This document shows, piece after piece, positions 7,454 to 14,960 of a DNA stretch of 27,179 bases (its first letter is position 1; the number at the start of each line of letters is the position of its first letter). The notes below the pieces were generated by a model that saw only the letters and a list, made by a program, of their open reading frames with translations, made no database searches and was not told the origin of the DNA. This DNA comes from an uncultured Lachnobacterium sp. Its GTDB lineage: Bacteria; Bacillota; Clostridia; Lachnospirales; Lachnospiraceae. Location: assembly GCA_900548765.1 (NCBI GenBank), contig URLU01000006.1, positions 1 to 27,179 on the forward strand, in the 5' to 3' direction. A program made the translations under genes and the position numbers.

Positions 7454-8638
7454 TTAGTATTTCTCAACGATTGTAGAACATCCCATTCCACCACCGATAC
7501 AGAGTGTAGCAAGACCTCTGTTAGATCCTCTCTTCTTCATCTCATGAAGAAGTGTAACAAGGATACGGCATCCTGAAGCTCCTACTGGATGTCCAAGTGC
7601 AATTGCTCCACCATTTACGTTAACCTTGCTCATATCGAACTTAAGGTCTCTTGCAACTGCGATAGACTGTGCTGCAAATGCCTCATTAGCCTCGATAAGA
7701 TCCATATCATCAATTGTAAGTCCTGTCTTAGCAAGTACTTTCTTTGTAGATGCAACAGGTCCAACTCCCATGATTTCTGGCTCAACTCCGCCAAGTGCTC
7801 CAGCTACCCATGTAGCCATTGGTGTAATGCCGAGCTCTTTAGCCTTGCTCTCGCTCATTACTACTACTGCAGCAGCTCCATCGTTGATTCCTGAAGCGTT
7901 ACCAGCTGTAACAAGTCCGCCCTCTTTACCAGAGCAGCATCTTAACTTAGAAAGAGACTCAGCTGTTGTTCCCGGACGTGGTCCTTCATCCTTTACGAAG
8001 TCAACCATTTCCTTCTTAACCTTAACTGGTACTGGAACGATTTCCTCATCAAATTTTCCTGCAGCGATTGCAGCTTCACATTTCTGCTGGCTGTTTGCTG
8101 AGAACTCATCTAACTCTTCACGAGTAATTCCATACTTATCACATACATTCTCTGCTGTAATCATCATGTGGTAGTGGTTGAATGCATCTGTTAATGCATC
8201 ATTTACCATACAGTCGATGATTGTTGCATTGTTCATTCTATATCCAAAACGAGCCTTTGTCATAGCATATGGAGCCATTGACATGTTCTCCATTCCACCT
8301 GCAACAACGATATCAGCCTCACCAGCCTTAATCATTGTAGCTGCATCATTTACGCACTTAAGACCTGAACCACAAACTACGTTGATTGTGATTGCTGGAA
8401 CCTCGATTGGAAGTCCTGCCTTGATTGCTGCCTGACGAGCAACGTTCTGTCCCTGAGCTGCCTGAATAACACATCCCATTTTAACTTCGTCAACCATCTC
8501 AGGTTTAACACCTGCACGATTTAAAGCTTCCTTAATAACGATTGCTCCTAAATCTGCTGCTGGAGTATTGCTTAATGCTCCTCCCATTTTGCCGATTGCT
8601 GTACGGCAAGCACTTGCGATAACAACTTTCTCTGCCAT
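7454..8638 (-). CDS. thl: Acetyl-CoA acetyltransferase (thiolase)
   Basis: Thiolase condenses two acetyl-CoA into acetoacetyl-CoA, the entry to butyrate synthesis. All catalytic residues are present: the nucleophile Cys89 in NVVCGSGLKCV, His350 in GGAIALGHPVGASG, and Cys380 in LCIGGGMG. GGMENMS (114-120) and NEAFAAQ (318-324) are further thiolase signatures, and 394 residues is the normal length. It is the first gene of thl-hbd-bcd-etfB-etfA, with AAGGAG eight bases before the ATG. Its upstream region carries a promoter overlaid by a Rex-type operator, so the operon is probably induced when NADH is high. Confidence 0.98.
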   Translation of the reverse strand: MAEKVVIASACRTAIGKMGGALSNTPAADLGAIVIKEALNRAGVKPEMVDEVKMGCVIQAAQGQNVARQAAIKAGLPIEVPAITINVVCGSGLKCVNDAATMIKAGEADIVVAGGMENMSMAPYAMTKARFGYRMNNATIIDCMVNDALTDAFNHYHMMITAENVCDKYGITREELDEFSANSQQKCEAAIAAGKFDEEIVPVPVKVKKEMVDFVKDEGPRPGTTAESLSKLRCCSGKEGGLVTAGNASGINDGAAAVVVMSESKAKELGITPMATWVAGALGGVEPEIMGVGPVASTKKVLAKTGLTIDDMDLIEANEAFAAQSIAVARDLKFDMSKVNVNGGAIALGHPVGASGCRILVTLLHEMKKRGSNRGLATLCIGGGMGCSTIVEKY

Positions 8639-8682
8639 TTCATTTTCTCCTTTTTTTATTTTTAAGTAACTGTTTTGCCTTC

Positions 8683-8702
8683 ACAGTTTACTTTTAAACT
8701 GT
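8683..8702 (-). other. Hairpin in thl 5' leader
   Basis: ACAGTTTA (8683-8690) and TAAACTGT (8695-8702) form a perfect 8-bp stem with a 4-base loop, between the promoter and the thl ribosome site. The 11-mer AACTGTTTTGC occurs at 8668-8678 and again at 8697-8707, overlapping the right arm. It could affect mRNA stability or be a binding site; no known riboswitch is apparent. Confidence 0.5.
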
Positions 8703-8708
8703 TTTGCG

Positions 8709-8726
8709 CTGTTAATTTTTTAACAA
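8709..8726 (-). promoter_or_regulatory. Rex (redox sensor) operator
   Basis: The minus strand reads TTGTTAAAAAATTAACAG, which differs from the Rex consensus TTGTTAANNNNTTAACAA only at the last base. It lies just after the -10 box at the transcription start, an ideal blocking position. Rex is a repressor that leaves DNA when NADH/NAD+ rises, and it is known to control thl-crt-hbd-bcd-etf genes in clostridia. A weaker site with three mismatches lies at 8766-8783, upstream of the -35. Confidence 0.88.
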
Positions 8727-8730
8727 TGTC

Positions 8731-8759
8731 ATTGTAGCACACTGGTATCTAAAGTTCAA
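8731..8759 (-). promoter_or_regulatory. Promoter of the butyrate operon
   Basis: On the minus strand TTGAAC (complement of 8754-8759), a 17-base spacer and TACAAT (complement of 8731-8736) form a vegetative promoter about 100 bases before thl. The Rex-type operator begins five bases downstream of the -10. Confidence 0.85.
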
Positions 8760-8875
8760 CCAAAATCGTTAATTATTTGTCAAATTTGTCAATATTTAAT
8801 GACCTCACAATGTTTTAATAATGCCTTCTTTATTTTTTTTGTTATTTTTTCACAAAAAATTTATTTTGTAATAAA

Positions 8876-8909
8876 ACCACCAGGTCTTCCTAATAGAAAA
8901 CCTGATGGT
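8876..8909 (-). terminator. Terminator of the wall hydrolase gene, overlapping its stop codon
   Basis: A 14-bp stem (8876-8889 with 8896-8909), containing two G-U pairs in the minus-strand RNA, encloses a 6-base loop that contains the TAG stop codon. It is followed by UUUUAUU. The last codons of the gene therefore form one arm of the terminator. Confidence 0.85.
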
Positions 8910-10032
8910 CGATTACTGTTCCCTCTATAGAACCTGTATTTACGCAGAAAAAGAGCCAGCTTCCAGACACACTTCCGCCTATAACCTGATTTGCCGCATT
9001 CCTGCAGCTGTCAGTAGTCAGTCCGTTTGCCAGCACTAAAGCAAGCTTACCGCTTGCCACCGGGCTGAACTGTCCGCTCTGATATATTACATCTGTGATT
9101 GAACTTGGAAAATATGTACTATTTACCCTATTCACAACTACGCTCCCCACTGCAACCTGTCCTGCATAGCTCTCTCCGCCTGCTTCACAATATATAAGTG
9201 CCGCCAACAGCTCCGCCTCACTTGCCTGGGCGCTGATCGGAGTACCTGATGTATCAGGAGTCTTGGTCATTTCCTCCTCCATTGCCTTCGCCTGTTCAAG
9301 CTGGGCTGCAGCCTCTGCTGCTTTCTGGGCTTCAAGCCGGGCTTCCAATTCCTCTGCTGCAGCAATCTGCTCTGCAAGTGCATCTGCCTGCTCTGAATTT
9401 TCATCCAGGGCCTTTTGATTCTCACTTATAGACGATGCCACCTGGGATATGCTGGATAAAAGCTGTGTCTTATTGCTCTCCAGTTCTTCCTGCTTGGCTA
9501 ACAATTCTTCTTTTTCTGATTCAAGTGCCGTCTTTTTTTCCTCAATGCTCTGTAGTGTCTCATCATAAGTCTTTAGAAGCTCTCTGTCGCTTTGAGCTAT
9601 CTCTGACATATAGCTGGCGCGGTTTATGAAATCAACTATTCCATCTGCCTCAAATAATGTGGTCCACGAAAAGGTACCACCATTCTCATATGAATACTGT
9701 ATACGGAGCTTCATCGCCTCATACTGCTCATCAGCATCCGTCTGCGCCTGCTCCAAATCTGCCTCTGCTGTCTCTATCTCACTCTGCTTTGCGTCAATCT
9801 CATCCTGAATTGTGGACATGGATGCAGACAGGGAGTTAAGGTCAGAATTAAGCCCGCTCATTGTGCCATTCAGACTATCCTGTTTCTCCTGTAAAGCACT
9901 GCCTTTGTCTTCGAGCTCCTGCTGTTGCTGCTGCAGGTCTTCTACCGAAGCCGCCTGTAAATCGTATATTCCATATGAACTTATCAAAATTCCTGCTGTT
10001 AATGCCACAGCCAGAAGCTTTTTCTTTGCCAT
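8890..10032 (-). CDS. Secreted cell wall hydrolase: CwlO/PcsB-like coiled coil fused to SleB-type domain
   Basis: This 380-residue protein probably cuts peptidoglycan outside the cell. A signal peptide covers about 1-28 (MAKKK, hydrophobic LLAVALTAGILISSYGI, then QAAS). Residues 30-255 are a long Gln/Glu-rich coiled coil; its middle, around MKLRIQYSYENGG and FEADGIVDFINRASYMSEIAQSDRELL (108-153), resembles the N-terminal part of CwlO and PcsB, hydrolases controlled by FtsEX. After a linker, 271-380 is a Hydrolase_2/SleB-type domain: EAELLAALIYCEAGGE with probable catalytic Glu283, GQVAVGSVVVNRV (291-303) and YQSGQFSPVASGKL (317-330). This family is known for lytic transglycosylases of spore cortex and wall. 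GAGGTGAG precedes the ATG. It has its own promoter and terminator, so it is monocistronic. Confidence 0.9.
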   Translation of the reverse strand: MAKKKLLAVALTAGILISSYGIYDLQAASVEDLQQQQQELEDKGSALQEKQDSLNGTMSGLNSDLNSLSASMSTIQDEIDAKQSEIETAEADLEQAQTDADEQYEAMKLRIQYSYENGGTFSWTTLFEADGIVDFINRASYMSEIAQSDRELLKTYDETLQSIEEKKTALESEKEELLAKQEELESNKTQLLSSISQVASSISENQKALDENSEQADALAEQIAAAEELEARLEAQKAAEAAAQLEQAKAMEEEMTKTPDTSGTPISAQASEAELLAALIYCEAGGESYAGQVAVGSVVVNRVNSTYFPSSITDVIYQSGQFSPVASGKLALVLANGLTTDSCRNAANQVIGGSVSGSWLFFCVNTGSIEGTVIDHQVFY

Positions 10033-10057
10033 AAAAACTCACCTCACAACTAGCTAT

Positions 10058-10086
10058 ATTATAATGCATTTTTAGCGGACTTACAA
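10058..10086 (-). promoter_or_regulatory. Promoter of the wall hydrolase gene
   Basis: On the minus strand TTGTAA (complement of 10081-10086), a 17-base spacer and a perfect TATAAT (complement of 10058-10063) lie just ahead of the ribosome site of the wall hydrolase gene. The leader is very short, about 20 bases. Confidence 0.85.
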
Positions 10087-10157
10087 ATACCTTTACTTGA
10101 GGTAATTTCTAGATGGAGTACTAGGTGTAGTGTTGTAAAATATAGTTAGAAAATCTC

Positions 10158-10252
10158 TTGACCTCATGCAGAATAAATGTTATTCTCTTAGGAAAGAAAC
10201 GAGTTTGTTACCGTAAGACTAAGGTCGAGATGGGGTACCCGTTTCTTTTTTT
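10158..10252 (+). ncRNA. Candidate short plus-strand RNA or 3' palindrome of the XRE gene
   Basis: On the plus strand TTGACC (10158-10163), a 17-base spacer and TATTCT (10181-10186) resemble a promoter. A start near 10193 would give a transcript of about 60 bases. AAGAAACG (10194-10201) pairs with CGTTTCTT (10240-10247), and Ts continue to 10252, as in an intrinsic terminator. It would be antisense to the last 11 codons of the XRE gene. Against this, the T-run is also the complement of Lys codons. Reading past the XRE TAG stays open for 12 more codons (SYGNKLVSFLRE) to a TAA at 10180-10182, so the palindrome may belong to the end of the gene family. Either way it is an unexplained inverted repeat with 8-bp arms. 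Confidence 0.35.
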
Positions 10253-10947
10253 ACATTTACCATATCATACAAATATAATTTATTATCAGAGGCATGTCTT
10301 ACCAGCATTTCTATTCTAAATATATTATACCTTTCCAACTCTCCATTATTGGAATATACAGGCAACGCAAATCTTGACGTAAATCTATACCATCCATATT
10401 GCGCATCCGTACCATGTTTTTCTTTAAAGTTCTCCTGCCATCTTTTATTTGTAGCATATTTCAGCAGCATAGGTATCTGTGTACTCGCATTTGCTTTTGC
10501 CTTCGCCTGTGCTCCTCTTAGTCTGACAGTATCTATAGAACCTTTTAGTTCATCTGGAAAATCATCACTTACATAAACAATATCAGCCGTCTCAATAATC
10601 TCATATTCCTTGCCAACATATTCCCATAAAAGTTTTTCTACAGCCTTCCAATCAATTCCTTGTCGTCCCATGAACCGAATGTCATTTATTATTATAATTG
10701 GATTTCCTTGTTCATCACGAATAACATTCACACTATGCTTATTTGTTTCCTTAGGCTTACACTCCATTTTAATATAGTAAGACATCATTCTGAGATTATA
10801 GTCTGGCATAGAACGCCTGCCTGACTCCCAATCCTCCCATGTGCGTAATGGTATTCCCAATTTTTCTGCCATTTCTCTCTGATTAAATCCTGTGTATTTC
10901 CTCAATGCTTTAAGACATTCAATTTGTTTACTGTTATCTCTGTTCAT
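10219..10947 (-). CDS. XRE-family HTH protein with phage-type C-terminal domain
   Basis: Residues 8-47 form a Cro/C1-type helix-turn-helix (ALRKYTGFNQREMAEKLGIPLRTWEDWESGRRSMP). The C-terminal part (about 95-235) contains AKAKANASTQIPMLLKYATNKRWQENF and YGWYRFTSRFALPVYSNNGELERYNIFRIEMLVRH. It resembles, from memory, domains of phage and mobile-element proteins grouped with Barnase/EndoU/ColicinE5/RelE-like nucleases. Whether it is an active nuclease is unknown. The open frame extends to a GTG at 10960-10962, but the ATG at 10945-10947 has GGAAAGG at good distance, giving 242 residues. A promoter overlapping the end of the acetyltransferase gene and a 15-bp palindrome at the transcription start suggest autoregulation. 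It lies in an AT-rich accessory islet. Confidence 0.75.
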   Translation of the reverse strand: MNRDNSKQIECLKALRKYTGFNQREMAEKLGIPLRTWEDWESGRRSMPDYNLRMMSYYIKMECKPKETNKHSVNVIRDEQGNPIIIINDIRFMGRQGIDWKAVEKLLWEYVGKEYEIIETADIVYVSDDFPDELKGSIDTVRLRGAQAKAKANASTQIPMLLKYATNKRWQENFKEKHGTDAQYGWYRFTSRFALPVYSNNGELERYNIFRIEMLVRHASDNKLYLYDMVNVKKETGTPSRP

Positions 10948-10958
10948 ATCATGCCTTT

Positions 10959-10973
10959 CCACGCTTTGCGTGG
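10959..10973 (-). promoter_or_regulatory. Palindrome at the XRE transcription start, likely autoregulatory operator
   Basis: CCACGC and GCGTGG are perfect 6-bp arms around a 3-base centre. The palindrome covers the expected transcription start of the XRE gene and ends just before its ribosome site. XRE regulators commonly bind such short dyads in their own promoters. It could instead act as a small RNA hairpin close to the ribosome site. Confidence 0.55.
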
Positions 10974-10977
10974 TTAA

Positions 10978-11006
10978 ATGATATTATATTCGCAGCTACT
11001 TGTCAA
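10978..11006 (-). promoter_or_regulatory. Promoter of the XRE gene
   Basis: On the minus strand a perfect TTGACA (complement of 11001-11006), a 17-base spacer and TATCAT (complement of 10978-10983). The -35 box lies inside the last codons of the acetyltransferase gene (Leu-Asp-Lys-stop), so the XRE gene can be expressed independently of it. Confidence 0.75.
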
Positions 11007-11565
11007 GATTTAATGTAGTAAAATCACTCTTCAAAACAGCATACTGCGCCGCATTTATAAATTCACCATTTTTAAAATACTTCTGCCGTGCAATTCCCTC
11101 AAACTGCATTCCACATTTTATCAGCACCTTTGATGACGCATGATTACCTTCAAACACCTCTGCTTCTACACGATTTAAACCAATCTTTTCAAAGGCATAC
11201 TTGAGTACTGCTTTAAGTACCTCTGTCATTATCCCCTGTCCCCAATATTGAGGCGAGAGCATATAACATGTATCAGCCATAAAGCAGGACTCTTCCACAT
11301 TGCCCAAATTAATTATTCCAATAAGTTCATGAGTTTCTTTCCATTCTATCACCCATTTGAAATATAAGTCAGATTCATATTCCTCTGACCATTTTCTCAC
11401 CTTCTCCTTATAAATCTCAATGTTATCCACAGAATTAAAAGGGAAATATCTGCATACCTCCTCATATTTAGCCCAGTTGTCGTACATCATTCTGTAATCA
11501 TCTGGTTCAATTCTTCTTAATGTGCAGTGGTTGGTTTCAATTGTCCTTGTGCCTATTCTATTCAT
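10996..11565 (-). CDS. GNAT acetyltransferase, RimJ/RimL type
   Basis: A 189-residue N-acetyltransferase of the group that modifies ribosomal-protein N-termini or small amines. The opening TLRRIEPDDYRMMYDNW is typical. The acetyl-CoA binding part is SPQYWGQGIMTEVLKAVLKYAFEKIGLNRVEAEVFEGNHASSKVLIKCGMQFEG, running to a KNGEF turn. The substrate cannot be told from sequence. A GTG start three codons upstream is possible, but GGGG eight bases ahead of the ATG at 11563-11565 favours the ATG. It shares the AT-rich islet with the XRE gene and sits downstream of the carB terminator; I found no clear promoter for it. Confidence 0.88.
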   Translation of the reverse strand: MNRIGTRTIETNHCTLRRIEPDDYRMMYDNWAKYEEVCRYFPFNSVDNIEIYKEKVRKWSEEYESDLYFKWVIEWKETHELIGIINLGNVEESCFMADTCYMLSPQYWGQGIMTEVLKAVLKYAFEKIGLNRVEAEVFEGNHASSKVLIKCGMQFEGIARQKYFKNGEFINAAQYAVLKSDFTTLNLDK

Positions 11566-11666
11566 ATATATCACCCCATATTATTCATTTTCGCATATTA
11601 GAATTTTTCATACAATCCAATCTGCAAATACTATTATTGTAAAATTCAAAACAACCCAAGAATAAA

Positions 11667-11707
11667 AGAAAACGCCACTTTCATGCAAGCATGACGCAGC
11701 GTTTTCT
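11667..11707 (-). terminator. Terminator of carAB
   Basis: A 9-bp stem AGAAAACGC/GCGTTTTCT (11667-11675 with 11699-11707) encloses an internal loop and a second hairpin, TCATG/CATGA (11681-11685 with 11690-11694). On the minus strand it is followed by UUUUAUU. It starts 8 bases after the carB stop. The two-tier build is unusual but fits an intrinsic terminator. Confidence 0.85.
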
Positions 11708-11714
11708 CTGATTC

Positions 11715-14700
11715 TTATATATTTTTTACAGTAGCAATATCAACCGGTGTCAGCTTCTCATGTGCTGTCTCAAGTGAAAGTGCAAGTGCATTTGCTGTAT
11801 CCATAGCTGTGATACAGTAAACGCCGGTCTCGATTGCATTACGTCTGATAAGGAAGCCGTCGCGGCTCTTATCTCCGTTACCCTGTGTAGGTGTATCAAT
11901 TACAAGATCAATCTTGTGTCCTAAGATAAGGTCCATTACGTTTGGTGATTCCTGTGATATCTTGTTGACACGGAGAGCATTTACCCCATGCTCCTGAAGA
12001 TACTTTGCAGTGCTTCTGGTAGCATAAATCTTATAGCCAAGTGCCTCAAATCTCTTTGCCACACCTACTGCCTCAGGCTTATCAGCATCCTTTACAGTCA
12101 TAATCATCTGCTTATACTTAGGAAGCTGTACTCCTGCTCCTAGGAATGCCTTGTAGAGTGCTCCGTTAAAGGTCTTGTCGATTCCAAGACACTCTCCTGT
12201 CGACTTCATCTCAGGTCCAAGAGAGATCTCTGCTCCACGAAGCTTCTCAAATGAGAATACAGGCATCTTGATTGCAATATAGTCTGCTGTAGGTGCAAGT
12301 CCCGGCTCATATCCCATGCCTCTGATTGTTTCACCCATAATAATTCTTGCAGCAAGATCAACAATCGGAATACCTGTAACCTTACTGATATAAGGTACTG
12401 TTCTTGATGAACGTGGGTTAACCTCGATTACATATATATCATCACCCATTGCGATGAACTGGATGTTGATCATTCCTATTACATGCAGTGCCTGGGCAAG
12501 TCTCTTGGTATACTCAACCAGCTTGTCTTTTGCAGCCTGACTGATTGTATGGGCTGGATATACTGAAATACTGTCTCCTGAATGGACACCTGTACGCTCA
12601 ATATGCTCCATGATACCCGGAATCAGGATGTCTGTTCCATCACAGATTGCGTCAACCTCAATCTCTTTTCCCATAAGGTATTTATCTACAAGGATTGGAT
12701 GATCCTGAGCTATTGTGTTAATGATTCCGATAAATTCATCAATCTCATCATCATTCCATGCTATCTTCATTCCCTGTCCGCCAAGCACATATGAAGGACG
12801 GACAAGTACAGGATATCCAATTTCGTTTGCTACCTTTTTAGCTTCCTCGGCTGTAAATACAGTTCCACCTGCTGCTCTTGGAATCTCTGTCTTCTGAAGA
12901 ATCTCATCAAAGAGTTCTCTGTCCTCAGCTGCATCTACATCCTCTGCCTTGGTTCCGAGAATCCTGACTCCCATCTTCATGAGTGCCTCTGTGAGCTTGA
13001 TGGCTGTCTGTCCACCGAACTGAACTACTGCTCCGTCTGGTTTCTCAATGTTTACAATGCTCTCTACATCCTCTGCTGTAAGTGGCTCAAAGTAGAGCTT
13101 GTCTGCTATATCAAAGTCAGTGGATACTGTCTCAGGATTGTTGTTTACAATGATAGTCTCCCATCCCTCTTTTGCAAATGCCCAGGTACAGTGAACTGAG
13201 CAATAGTCGAACTCAACACCCTGTCCGATACGGATTGGACCGGAACCAAGTACAAGTACCTTTTTCTGTGGATGTGTCTCTGCTGCCTCGTTCTCACTTC
13301 CGAATACTGAGTAGTAGTATGGTGTCTCTGCTGCAAACTCTGCCGCACAGGTATCTACCATCTTATAAGCTGCCACAATGCCGTTTGCATAGCGCATGTC
13401 CTTAATCTCTGACTCAGTCTTGCCTGTAAGTCTTGCAATGACATTGTCTGGGAACTCTATTCTCTTTGCTTCCTTAAGAAGCTCTACTGTAAGCTCATTT
13501 GCCTTTGTAGCTCTCGCAGCCGCAACAGCCTCATTACACTTAATAAGTGCCTGCTCCATCTCTACAAGAATTGCAATCTTGTCAATGAACCATTTGTCAA
13601 TCTTTGTGATGTTGTGAATCATATCATATGAGAAGCCACGGCGGAGAGCCTCAGCGATAACCCATATACGGCGGTCATCAACTACGTTAAGCTGCTCATG
13701 CAGTTCCTCATCTGAAAGTCCTGTAAAATCATATGACTGTAAACAGTCCACATGCTGTTCCAGAGAACGGATGGCTTTCATCAGGGCACCCTCGAAATTA
13801 TCGCAGATACTCATTACCTCTCCGGTTGCCTTCATCTGGGTTGTAAGAGTTCTCTTGGCTGTAAGGAACTTATCAAATGGAAGTCTTGGAATCTTTACTA
13901 CACAGTAGTCAAGCATAGGCTCAAATGAAGCATATGTCTTCTGTGTGATTGCATTCTTTATCTCATCAAGTGTATATCCAAGGGCAATCTTGGCTGTAAC
14001 CTTTGCGATTGGATATCCTGTTGCCTTTGAAGCAAGGGCTGATGAACGGGATACTCGTGGATTAACCTCGATTACACAGTACTCAAAAGAGTCTGGGTTT
14101 AAAGCATACTGCACATTACATCCACCTGTAATCTGAAGCTCGTCGATAATGTTTAAGGCTGAGCTTCTAAGCATCTGGTACTCTTTGTCTCCAAGTGTCT
14201 GTGATGGTGCAACTACGATTGAATCTCCTGTATGAACCCCCACAGGATCGATATTTTCCATGTTACATACTGTGATACAGTTTCCGTTTGCATCACGCAT
14301 TACCTCGTACTCGATTTCCTTCCATCCGGCGATACAGCGCTCTACAAGCACCTCTCCCACTCTTGAAAGTCTGAGTCCGTTGGTTAAGATGTCAACTAAC
14401 TCCTGTTCGTTGTGTGCAATTCCACCGCCTGAACCGCCAAGGGTAAATGCCGGACGCAAAACTACAGGATAACCAATAGTATTTGTGAAGGCGATACCAT
14501 CCTTCACGTTGTTTACTACCTGTGAAGCTGCGATTGGCTCTCCGATTTTTTCCATTGTGTCCTTGAATGCCTGTCTGTCCTCTGCCTTAAAAATAGTCTC
14601 AGCAGTTGTACCTATAAGCTTAATTCCCTGCTCCTCAAGGAAGCCGCTCTCAGCCAGCTCCATTCCAAGGTTAAGTCCAGCCTGTCCTCCAAGTGTAGGA

Positions 14701-14960
14701 AGGATGCTGTCTGGTCTTTCCTTTATACAAATCTCTTTTAAAACTTCAAGTGTGAGAGGCTCAATGTATACCTGGTCTGCAATCTGCTTATCAGTCATAA
14801 TTGTTGCGGGGTTGGAATTTACAAGGCATACCTCCACACCTTCCTCTTTAAGAGAACGGCAAGCCTGTGTTCCGGCATAGTCAAACTCTGCTGCCTGTCC
14901 AATTACGATTGGTCCGGATCCGATTACTAATACTTTTTTAATATCATTATTTCTTGGCAT
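11715..14960 (-). CDS. carB: Carbamoyl-phosphate synthase large subunit
   Basis: CarB makes carbamoyl phosphate from bicarbonate, two ATP and ammonia delivered by CarA, feeding pyrimidine and arginine synthesis. The 1081 residues hold the two homologous halves: VLVIGSGPIVIGQAAEFDYAGTQA near 10-33 with the first ATP-grasp domain (about 130-330), and VLVLGSGPIRIGQGVEFDYCSVH near 570 with the second ATP-grasp (about 680-880). EVNPRVSRSSAL and EVNPRSSRTVPY are the paired metal/ATP motifs. The C-terminal part from about 950 is the MGS-like allosteric domain, normally the site for UMP and activator binding. The length is slightly above the common 1060-1073. The ATG overlaps the carA stop by one base (TAATG), implying translational coupling. 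Confidence 0.98.
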   Translation of the reverse strand: MPRNNDIKKVLVIGSGPIVIGQAAEFDYAGTQACRSLKEEGVEVCLVNSNPATIMTDKQIADQVYIEPLTLEVLKEICIKERPDSILPTLGGQAGLNLGMELAESGFLEEQGIKLIGTTAETIFKAEDRQAFKDTMEKIGEPIAASQVVNNVKDGIAFTNTIGYPVVLRPAFTLGGSGGGIAHNEQELVDILTNGLRLSRVGEVLVERCIAGWKEIEYEVMRDANGNCITVCNMENIDPVGVHTGDSIVVAPSQTLGDKEYQMLRSSALNIIDELQITGGCNVQYALNPDSFEYCVIEVNPRVSRSSALASKATGYPIAKVTAKIALGYTLDEIKNAITQKTYASFEPMLDYCVVKIPRLPFDKFLTAKRTLTTQMKATGEVMSICDNFEGALMKAIRSLEQHVDCLQSYDFTGLSDEELHEQLNVVDDRRIWVIAEALRRGFSYDMIHNITKIDKWFIDKIAILVEMEQALIKCNEAVAAARATKANELTVELLKEAKRIEFPDNVIARLTGKTESEIKDMRYANGIVAAYKMVDTCAAEFAAETPYYYSVFGSENEAAETHPQKKVLVLGSGPIRIGQGVEFDYCSVHCTWAFAKEGWETIIVNNNPETVSTDFDIADKLYFEPLTAEDVESIVNIEKPDGAVVQFGGQTAIKLTEALMKMGVRILGTKAEDVDAAEDRELFDEILQKTEIPRAAGGTVFTAEEAKKVANEIGYPVLVRPSYVLGGQGMKIAWNDDEIDEFIGIINTIAQDHPILVDKYLMGKEIEVDAICDGTDILIPGIMEHIERTGVHSGDSISVYPAHTISQAAKDKLVEYTKRLAQALHVIGMINIQFIAMGDDIYVIEVNPRSSRTVPYISKVTGIPIVDLAARIIMGETIRGMGYEPGLAPTADYIAIKMPVFSFEKLRGAEISLGPEMKSTGECLGIDKTFNGALYKAFLGAGVQLPKYKQMIMTVKDADKPEAVGVAKRFEALGYKIYATRSTAKYLQEHGVNALRVNKISQESPNVMDLILGHKIDLVIDTPTQGNGDKSRDGFLIRRNAIETGVYCITAMDTANALALSLETAHEKLTPVDIATVKNI

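Noticed and set aside
7626..8174. 182-codon plus-strand open frame across thl
   Set aside because: It lies wholly opposite a thiolase with all catalytic residues and has no ribosome site or recognisable motif. Other long plus-strand frames in the window are the same kind of shadow.
8766..8783. Second Rex site as an independent feature
   Set aside because: Three mismatches to the consensus; kept only as a remark with the main operator.
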